This document shows, piece after piece, positions 1-8,260 of a stretch of 17,909 bases of DNA. A program made the position numbers and the translations under genes. This DNA is from Smittium culicis. Taxonomy: Eukaryota > Kickxellomycota > Harpellomycetes > Harpellales > Legeriomycetaceae. Under the pieces are notes generated by a model. That model saw only the letters and a program-made list of their open reading frames with translations, was not told the DNA's origin and made no database searches. The DNA is taken from positions 1 to 17,909 of the forward strand of contig LSSN01005820.1 in the NCBI GenBank assembly GCA_001970855.1, read 5' to 3'. How positions within the stretch are numbered: the stretch's first letter is position 1; every line of letters begins with the position of its first letter.

Positions 1-2396
1 CATATTTCAGCGCCATATTTGACAAGATATTTTACAATTTCCAAATTCCCATTGCTGCACGCCTTTAATAAAAATTTGTTTAAATTCTCTATATGAAAGT
101 GATTTGACTGTATAGATTGCTTTACGATTATCAAAAAGTTATTTTTACACGAATCTTTAATCAGATCCACATCCTTCAACGACGAAAAACAAATATTTCT
201 CATAATTGATTCAACAACGCCTTTTGAATTATCCCTTACAGACTTTGATAGTAATAATTTCATTTTTGGACTTTCAAGCGATTTATATCGTAAGCAGAAT
301 TCTACAATGTTATGATACCCGTTATTGTATAATTCAAAAAAATCATCATCGTTAATACTGGATTTAAATTCACAAATATTATTTGCTCCAAATTCATGTA
401 ACGATTGATAAATTTTAATCGTAATTTCTTCAAGATAAGATAAAACCTTTTTATCACACCAATTATTTTTAGAGTGCTTAAAAGCCAACTCTATCAATTC
501 TAGGCTGTTAAATTTATCTTTATCCTTAATTATTTCATTATCGCAACAATAAAAGTCAGCACCTTTGGTAATTAAATACTCGAAAACATCTATATATATT
601 TTTTTAAATGCATTCAGTAAAGAGTAATCATTTTTTATATTTACTTTGACGCCATTTTCTATCATAAGCTTTACTATTTCAATGTCATCGCTTAGCTTTA
701 ACAACAGATCCTTTTCCTTAAAAGAAATTCGAATTAATTCATAGTTTTTTGTTATGATTGAGCAATTAAACATCTCAGACAATGAATATTTTAGACATCC
801 CTTATTTTTATACAAAAAATTGTTCATCTCCAATGATCTGCCAAAAGCAATCTTTTTTGCTATTAGTATTGCTTGATCTGATACTTCGGAGCCGCTTTCT
901 ATTAATAACTGCGAAATACTTATTCGGTGATTCGATATTGAATACTCTAATGGCCTTGGTGATTTTTTATAATAAGTTATTCCACTTTCTATTAAGCTTT
1001 TAATGAAACCTAATTCATCATATTTATAACAGAATTCATAAAGGTTGTCCATGTTTTCATCGATAATAACACCACCTTCAAAGATAAGCTTATATATGCT
1101 AATATTTTTCGTCATTACACAGACATTAACTGCTTCAGCTAAAGTATATCCAATTTTTTTTCTATTCTGGATCAAAAATTTGAATATTTCGTTATTCTTG
1201 AGGGCTTTAGATGCTATTGTTCTGATAGATTTCCCTGATACTATAAAGTTTAGATCATTTATCAGATAGGATAATATAATCAAATCCGCAGTATTTATTG
1301 CTTCGTAGACATAATCCTCGTTAGATTGATATATAAAGTTATGGTATGTTTTGTATATGTACTTGATAAATTCTAGATTTTTTTACCTAATCGATTCTAA
1401 AAACAGCCCAGCATAATCTGTAATTTTAGAGCTTGGTTTTGACAATTCAGCTAAAATTTTGAAAAATTCGAGGCTTCCTAGCTTAATTGATTTCATCAAT
1501 GATTTAGATGTCTTCAGAAATACTATTTTTTTTTTATAAACATTGGAAGAGAAATAAATTTGTCTAACATCACATATTATCGAATTAAGCTTTTCGGAAC
1601 CATATGAAGTTCTCATTCGATTTGAGTTGAAGTATCTGATTAGACTGCTGTCATATAAACTACGGTAACAATAGCCCGAATAACAATTTACATCTTTTGA
1701 GCTTCCAAATTCGATAAATGTTTCAGAAAAGCCCATTTGAAATGAATTATTATGGATTTTATACAAGTAAGCAGGATCGTAGTTATAAATGCCATTTTTA
1801 CTTGATTCTAGCTTATAAATTTTTAAAGCAAATTTGTTGTGTAAACGGATTTTTTCAATCTTTGCATCATCTTTTTCTAGTCCTATAAAAGATCCAGAGC
1901 TGTCGAAAACCATTTCATGCGCAGAAATAAGAGACTTTAAGACATCAATACACCCATTTTCAACCAATTTATAAAAGCTATTTAAAGTGTAGCAATTGAT
2001 ATTTATAATAATGTATAAACCTAATTCAATTTTACCGGCCTTATTTACTATTCTGTCATTTGAAATTTTAAGGAGTTCTCCTAGCACTTTACTCCAGCCA
2101 TACGTCATAATTTTATCCATGATTTTAATTTTTTTTCCAACTGGGTAGTATTTTCTATAAATAAGTATCAGCATGAGACATTCGCTTTCAATAAACTTTT
2201 TAAATCTCATTAAACAGTCGAAAATTTGAATTTTATTTATCATACTGTTCCTTGTTATAAAATCGGCCCTTGTACTAGGACACTCAGAAACTTTCTTAAA
2301 TTTTCTGCATACTTTATGAAATTCCGTATTTTGTGAATATACAAATATTCTCGCAAGTATTTCTCTACACAAGCTGAAAAATTCAGACCCAGACAT
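1..2396 (-). pseudogene. F-box/ankyrin-repeat protein, copy A, interrupted by one in-frame stop and cut by the window edge
   Basis: Reading starts at the ATG at 2396. Residues about 8-50 look like a degenerate F-box (LCREILARIFVYS, then a Cys, a Phe and ADFITRN), which in SCF ubiquitin ligases binds Skp1. After 337 codons a TAA at 1383-1385 stops the frame. The same frame then stays open for 460 codons to position 3. This part holds degenerate ankyrin repeats (for example SNGNLEIVKYLVKYGAEI and VFEYLITKGADFY) and aligns throughout with copy B at 4428-7271. The C-terminus, about 80 residues by comparison with B, lies outside the window. GGTAAAA at the stop resembles a splice donor, but no acceptor at a sensible distance keeps the frame. 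A substrate-recruiting ubiquitin-ligase subunit is the family-level guess. The single nonsense change could be real decay or an assembly error. It is not a virus gene: the neighbours are spliced nuclear genes. Confidence 0.8.
1383..1385 (-). other. Premature in-frame TAA in copy A
   Basis: The codon after FLESIR is TAA and the next codons read KNLEF in the same frame. Copy B reads FLECIRFKRL at this place, so the stop replaces a Phe codon of B. TAA is also the normal terminator of the decarboxylase, of copy B and of the small 3' gene, so codon reassignment is unlikely. Confidence 0.85.
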
Positions 2397-2418
2397 TTTC
2401 CCCTAATATTTATCTAAT

Positions 2419-2440
2419 CGATTCAAATATACTCGAATCG
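2419..2440. repeat. Short inverted repeat upstream of the copy A start
   Basis: CGATTC at 2419-2424 and GAATCG at 2435-2440 form six-base arms around a ten-base spacer, 23-44 bases upstream of the copy A ATG. It could be a leader hairpin or a protein site. Arms this short also arise by chance, and copy B has no counterpart. Confidence 0.3.
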
Positions 2441-3194
2441 TTATATTGAAAAAATGAATCAACTATTTATAAACTTATATTTTGGTATTTCAAATTTTTA
2501 TTATAGATTATAAATTAATTTTTTAATCATTTTTTTTCTTTCCTAATAGAAAATACTTAATTTGATCACCAAATAATCTTTAATAAATGAATTTAAATTA
2601 GGTTCAGATACCATAAAAAAATGAAGAAAAAAAAACATATTCAAAATAACAATATTAATTTATCGATAAAAAATATTCAAATTTTATCAATTTAAAATCG
2701 ATTAATTATTATAAACAAAGCGTATACAAGTATTAAATCAATAATTGCATAATGTTATAACTTTATAATTTAAATAGAGTAAAATAAACATATTTTAATT
2801 TAATTTAATACATATTTAATGCAGCAAAACTTTTTTAAGGAAATTTAGTCTATAAATAAGATATAAAATTTAATCAAGATATTATAAATAAATAAATTAA
2901 CATTTAATTTGATTATACATAAAACGTGCGTATATTAAAAATAGTTATTTAGAGATTTTAATTTAAAATTTATCATTTATAACATCTTGCATAAATAAAA
3001 TATATTATGAATTATATTAGTACAGAATTTAATAAATAAAAGATGATATTTTCGTTGGCTTATTTTATTTTTATTTTTTTTTTATTCGCGAGATTTTATA
3101 GCTATGATTACAGTAATAGTAACATATTGCAAATTAAACTAAAAAAATAGAAATTCGGTGCAAGGCATAAAAAAACTAATTTTCTAATACCAAT
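2441..3194. other. AT-rich spacer upstream of copy A
   Basis: Very AT-rich sequence with many A and T runs and stops in all frames. It should contain the promoter of copy A, but no specific element stands out. I see no gene or RNA in it. Confidence 0.6.
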
Positions 3195-3625
3195 AAATTC
3201 CTCTGCCGGTCTACCGGCTGCGTACCTAAAGGGAAATGGGGTCAATCTACCAACCGAAAGATCCACCCAGGCATTGCTTCAAGTAGGCTGGATGACTTGA
3301 AGTTACAAGCAGTCAGAAAATTAAGCTCGTTCCAACAAAATTGAATTCGTTAAGATCATTGAGCTCCCAGTCAGAGCCTAAATCTAACAGGATTAATAAA
3401 AAATAGGCTCCTACCCAAACGTGGGGATGCTCGATCTGGCTCTCCTACGATAAGCTGCTAAGTGCCCATATCTGTATTGCTGACGAAATCTGGACTTGTG
3501 CGCAGAGAATGTCTCAGACTGCTAAACGAATCGGTTCCTCATATTTTCAGATGGACCGCCTATGGAATCGCTGTCCTCCGAATCGCTGGGCGTTGCCTTC
3601 ACTATCCCCGACCAATGGTAGTGTA
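3195..3625. other. Isolated GC-richer island, probable mobile-element relic
   Basis: About 430 bases of clearly higher GC content with sharp borders in very AT-rich spacer. Plus-strand frames are open without ATG starts at 3180-3341 (54 codons) and 3407-3649 (81 codons). On the minus strand a frame over 3340-3625 is open apart from stops and reads an acidic Ser/Asp stretch followed by an Arg-rich stretch. None is a family I recognise. The left end carries the hairpin motif and the block at 3266-3283 that recur near 13751-13796, which argues for a dispersed, decayed element rather than a resident gene. Orientation is undecided; the shared blocks read as related peptides on the minus strand. 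Confidence 0.5.
3200..3226. repeat. Dispersed hairpin motif, copy 1
   Basis: CCTCT, then the perfect hairpin GCCGG-TCTA-CCGGC (3205-3218), then TGCGTACC. The same 27-base layout occurs at 13751-13777 with stem GCTGC/GCAGC. Two of the five stem pairs change on both sides so that pairing is kept. About 40 bases further right, CCCAGGCATTGCTTCAAG (3266-3283) also matches the sequence beside copy 2. Confidence 0.65.
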
Positions 3626-4427
3626 AAATATTGTAAAATTTTAGTATATTGAATTTCTAAGAACAAAATACGCAAGTCCCTAAACAATGTCAAGGTATTT
3701 CACTCTTAGGGGGCTATTTTCTGGTTGTCTATGATTCAATACATACTAAGTGCCGCGAAAAAAAATAATTCCAATTAATAAAAATCTTTCAGAAAAAAAT
3801 ATCATAAATGTTTTGGATAGTTGAGGCGTAAATTTTTTTGTAATATACTAGCGTATCACAAGTGAAAATATTTTAATGATTACTGGATTAGACAAATATT
3901 TAAAAAAATTTACATTTATTAAAAATAAAAGTTTTCGCTTTAGAATTTTTACTAATTATTTGTAAATGATCTTTATGAAAGCCTATATACTTGTTCGTAA
4001 TAAATGTTTAAATATTTCTGTTTTTTTTCAAATAATTTTTAAATAATTTCACTTTTTTAAAGATTAAAAATTCTTTTTATGATAGATATTAGCTTTAAAA
4101 ATTTATTTAAAATATTAAAATTAGTTAACATAATTATAAAAATATCAATTTCTTATATCACCCATAATCTAAAATACCTAAGATGAATAAATTATAATAA
4201 TCAAGCTATAAATTTATACGATAATAGAAAAATAGTTCCACTTGATATGGTTCGAATATATTTATATATATTTTCAGAAAATAAGATTCACTTTTATAAC
4301 CTTTTTTTTTTGGATTCAAATCAAAAGATTTTTAAATAATTAAAGAAACCAATCAATTTACCAACAATATTAAACATTAATAAAAATTATAAAAAAAAAA
4401 CTATAATTTTTTGGATAAAATCTAAAT
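3626..4427. other. AT-rich spacer downstream of copy B
   Basis: AT-rich sequence with homopolymer runs and no supported gene. It contains the 3' flank of copy B, whose normal TAA is at 4428-4430. No tRNA-like box A/B pair was found; GGTTCGAAT near 4247 lacks the rest of a tRNA. Confidence 0.55.
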
Positions 4428-5823
4428 TTATCTTTCAGGTATGTTTCCAGAAAAGAAACTGAAATAATTTTTCAGTGAATCTTCAAAATTTTTATAATTA
4501 CCAGAATTAACTTGAAATCCTGAATCAGCAATTTTTTTTACTATGTTAAAGCTGTTACTTGCGCATGCGTATTCAAATGCCTTTCCATCAGGATCGATGA
4601 GATTTGCTCCATTTTTCATAAGCCATTCTACTAGTTCTATTGAACCGCTTTTACAAGCCTTTGAAATTGGTAAATTATTTTGATGGCTGATTTCAGCGCC
4701 ATAATTTACAAAATATTTTACGGTTTCTAATTTTCCATTGCTGCAAGCTTTTGGCAGTAGCATGTTTAATTTTGTCGTAGAAAAGTGGCTAGTTTGTAGA
4801 GCCGTTTTTATGACATTTAAAAACCCCATTTTGCACGCGTTTAATAACAGTTCAAAATCTTTCAATGAAGAAAATTTAATTTTTTTCATAATCGAGTCTA
4901 CCAAACATATTGAATTATCTTTCACAGCATATTTTAACAACAGCTTCATTTTTTCGCTTCCTGAAGTTTTATAACCAATGCAGAAATCTACAATACTATG
5001 AAACCCTTTCGAATATAGTGATACCAAATCGCTATCGTTAATCAACATTTTGAATTCATTCTCATCAATATTTTTTCCGCTATACAAAAATTTATAGATT
5101 TTGGGGGTTAGTCTTTCTAGATAGAGTTTGAATTCTTTATCGCTCCAATTATTCTTTGAATTTTTAAAAATGAATTCAATAAAATCCATCGAGTTTAACA
5201 AAAAAGAATTCTCAAATATAAAATTATCGTTACAATAGAAGTTAGCACCTTTAGAAATCAAGTACTCAAATATATTTAGATTTTCATTTTTAAAAACATA
5301 AATCAGCGCATAATTATTATTGATGTTTACTTCAATGCAATTATTAATCATACACTTTACAATTTCGATATTATCATTTGCAAGCCCATTTATTAAATCA
5401 CTATCATGCAAATTTAATAGAAAATTTTTTACTTTGAATAATTTGTATAGCAAATCAAAAATTTTCAGTTTGATGGAGTCATTAAATGATTCTGTTTGCG
5501 AATATTTCATAGAAACTCTGTTCTTAAACAAAAAACTATCCATCTCTAATGACCCTTCTAAAGAGTGACTCTTCGCATCTGATATTGCTTCATCTGAAAC
5601 CAGCACTCCATTCTCTAACAAATACTGGGCAGTTATAATCATAGAATTTGATATTGCATATTCAAGTAGTAAGGGATATTTTTTGTGGTAATCGATCCCG
5701 CTTTCGACTAAAACTTTAATGTACTCAAAGCATCCCCTTTTAAAGCAAGATTCTAAAAGTTCTATATTCTCCTCATCAAATTTGAAGCCGCTGTCTAAAA
5801 CATATTTGAAATTTCTAATATTC

Positions 5824-5830
5824 TTTTTTT
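5824..5830 (-). other. Frame-restoring indel at an A7 run in copy B
   Basis: Upstream of the seven-A run the homologous frame ends a few codons later at the stop at 5795. Downstream, the alternative frame reads KNIRNFKYVLDSGF, aligning with KNISIYKLIFEGG of copy A. The run needs one base more or two fewer to join the frames. Homopolymers are hot spots both for slippage and for sequencing error. Confidence 0.75.
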
Positions 5831-6461
5831 GGAGGCAATTTCAACAGCTTCAATCATTTCAAAATCGAATAAATTTTTATTTTGAACTAAATATTTGAAC
5901 ATTTCATTTTTGTGCCTGAAAATTTTTTTAATATGATCTATATTTTTTTTCGTTATTGATAATTGAATATCATTTATAAAATAAGATATTATTTCGATAT
6001 TATTTGATTCAATAGCCTCATTTAAATAATCATATTTGTTACAGTATTTAATGGGCGTCTTATATTCAGTGAAATCAAAATGATCACCATTATTATAAGT
6101 GTAATATGTACTATTTCCCTTATAATCATAGTAATCATAATCGTCATCGATACGACTATCGTAAAAATCATCAGTTTTTATATTCAAAAATAGTTTATTT
6201 TTATACATAGCATAATTTGATTTCATAAAAATAAGTCTTTTGAACCTAATACATTCCAAAAATAATTTTTGAAAATCGAAAATAATATGATTTGGTTTTA
6301 ATAATTCTAGAATAGCATTAAACACCTCCAAGTTTCCTGGTATTATAGAATCTTTCAACGAACGGCACGTTGTGAAAAATATAATCCTTCTTTGGTAAAT
6401 TTCATCTACAAAATACAATTGCTCAATTGGCCCATATATTTTGCATTTATCTCTACCACAA

Positions 6462-6525
6462 TTATTGAATAAATAAGGGAATACAAACATTAGTATAATT
6501 TCTAAGCTTTGTTGAAATAAAACTG
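6462..6525 (-). other. First frame change in copy B
   Basis: The frame entering from 7061 reads ...YHSFISTKL and ends at the stop at 6462. The overlapping frame one base on reads ...FPYLFNNCGRDKCKIYG and goes on to match copy A (QIYFSSNVYKKKI against QLYFVDEIYQRRI). The exact base is uncertain because this stretch is poorly conserved between the copies. Confidence 0.7.
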
Positions 6526-7061
6526 TGGTAATCAGGTGTATAATGTTCAAAATCACATGTATCTCCTATTTCATCAAAAACTTCAGAAAACTTTTCATCA
6601 ATCAATTTGTTATATCCGTAATCATTATCTAAAAACAGACTATCGAATTCTGAGAATATAGAATCACCTTCCGCTCCCTTTTCAAGCTTATAAATTTTCA
6701 GTTTAAATATTTGATGCAAAAATATTTTTTCATTTTGATTATAGTCTTTACTAATTCCTTTCACGTTTCCAGATTTGTCAAAGGCTATATTATGCGCTGA
6801 TATCAAAAGTCTAAAAACTTCAATGTATCCATTTTTTGCCATATTTTCAAAGCTCGATAAGTTATATTTGTTAATATCTATAGCAGGAAAAATCACATTT
6901 TCAACTTCACCATTGTTGTTAATTGATCTGCGTGTTGACGCGTTTAATAACTTTAGTAAAACCTTTTTCCACCCGTACATCATTATCTTATCAACAATTT
7001 TAAATACTTCGTCCACTGGGTAAATTTTCCTGTTCATAAAAACCAGGATGAGCAGTTTGCT

Positions 7062-7064
7062 TTA
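7062..7064 (-). other. Premature in-frame TAA in copy B
   Basis: TAA follows KYKNLA. The next eight codons up to MNRKIYPV are in the same frame and align with copy A, which has a Glu at the stop position. No splice donor or homopolymer lies at the site, so a simple nonsense substitution is the best reading. Confidence 0.85.
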
Positions 7065-7271
7065 GGCCAAATTTTTATACTTGTTTAAACATGCAATCGG
7101 AGTGATTTTTTCGATTTTGCTTTTCCGCGCTATAAAATCTGCCCATATGGTAAGGTCTTTGGAAATAACATTGAATCTCGTGCAAGCTTTGTAAAAATTT
7201 GAATTTAGAGAATATATAAATATTTTAGCTAATATTTCGTCGCACAGGTCTGTGATTTTGTTTTTAGCCAT

Positions 7272-8260
7272 TTTTCAAGTTGCGATAAAAAAATTTTTAT
7301 TAAGATTTTTTTTGTATGATAGTACTTGTAGATTTGGATATTAGTTTTAAAATCAATTTATTCCACTAAAATTGTACTTTATTTTTATTTTTATTGATTA
7401 AGAGAATAAAACCATTATTTATAGTATTTTTATGAAAAATAAACCCGCATTGGCCTTCGTTTTTTGATTACAAAAATCTAAATCATCTAATAACCTTTAT
7501 GGGCGATTTTTATCATTGATCGACTACAAAAGAAAATAGAATTTCACAAAATTAATTTACATAAATCAAGAGTATCTAAATACATTCATTAAGCTTCCTT
7601 GTTTGTGATTTAAAATTTACAATTTGGGAATTACAATTATTATATTTTTTTTGTGGTTAATAAGTTACTGAAATAGTTTTTTATTTGTTTTTATTTGCTT
7701 TTTTTTTTTTGAATTTCGGATATCTAATGCTAATAAAATTTCACATAAATAAATAAACAATATATTTTTTGATAGCTTGATTTAATAAAATTTTCTACTT
7801 TTAGTGCAAAAATTTCAAGTTTTCCACGAGTAGCTGCTTTAAGGCTTTCAAATTATAAAGTATTTTATTATTGTAATTTATATTAGGGGAATTTGTGATA
7901 ATAAATAAAAAATATTATCTAATAACTCCGATTAAAGATGAATAGCAAGCGAAGATACCAGTAGCCAAGTGTCGAAATTAAACTAAGATGTATAGTATAA
8001 TTGGCTCTTAAATTTTTTATATCTGAATGCAGAACTGTGCATAAATTAAATCACATTAAAAATGAAGCAAAGGGGATGGCATGGAATGATTATTAAAATA
8101 ACCTTCGTAATCAAAACACAAAATTTTTGTACGAGTATAATTGAAAAGAAAAACAGAATAAGTATTGGAGCTAGATAAAGGTATTCAGTTTTTAAGGGAG
8201 TGGGTGAGTAAATTAATTTATATATTTTTTTTAAAATGTAAATAAAAGCGAATAAATTGG
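7272..8260. other. AT-rich spacer between copy B and the decarboxylase
   Basis: It should hold the copy B promoter and the 3' end of the decarboxylase transcript (both genes are on the minus strand). Homopolymer-rich. I see no coding frame, RNA gene or repeat worth naming. Confidence 0.6.

Larger units (their letters stand above)
4428..7271 (-). pseudogene. F-box/ankyrin-repeat protein, copy B, full length but with three lesions
   Basis: A paralogue of copy A, about 947 codons long, in tandem orientation 2 kb upstream of it. The ATG at 7271 opens an F-box-like N-terminus (LCDEILAKIFIYS ... IWADFIARK). A TAA at 7062-7064 follows 69 codons, and the same frame continues as SKLLILVFMNRKIYPV, matching copy A (ECLMLILIYRKYYPV). 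Near 6470-6520 the homologous reading moves by one base into another frame, which runs to 5795. At an A7 run (5824-5830) it returns to the original frame and stays open to the TAA at 4428. The C-terminal part has degenerate ankyrin repeats such as SNGKLETVKYFVNYGAEI and GSIELVEWLMKNGANL. A D/Y-rich insertion lies around 6060-6190. Only about 40-50% of residues match A by eye, so the copies are old while the lesions are few. Decay is likely recent, or some lesions are sequencing errors. Confidence 0.82.

Noticed and set aside
1383..1385. Idea that TAA is a sense codon in this genome
   Set aside because: TAA ends the decarboxylase right after its conserved C-terminal region and also ends copy B and the small membrane gene. 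The two internal TAA codons align with different residues (Phe and Glu), which does not fit a reassigned codon.
1300..1387. Intron starting at GTAAAA over the copy A stop
   Set aside because: Nearby AGs give introns of 14, 25 or 70 nt. The only usable length (70) shifts the frame, and the skipped sequence is in an open frame continuous with the downstream homologous region.
1387..2424. Shared 11-mer CTAATCGATTC at the copy A stop and upstream of its start
   Set aside because: One instance is inside conserved coding sequence (codons for ESIR), so the match is most likely chance in AT-rich DNA.
3200..3240. Helitron-type 3' terminal hairpin
   Set aside because: The GC hairpin would fit, but no CTRRT end follows at matching positions in both copies on either strand, and no Rep/helicase coding is visible.
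4243..4262. Possible tRNA box B (GGTTCGAAT)
   Set aside because: No matching box A, no acceptor stem and the conserved CC is missing.
1..7271. Large DNA virus (poxvirus-like ankyrin/F-box) origin of the ankyrin genes
   Set aside because: In poxvirus proteins the F-box-like part is C-terminal, here it is N-terminal. The surrounding genes are intron-rich nuclear genes and no viral hallmark gene is present.
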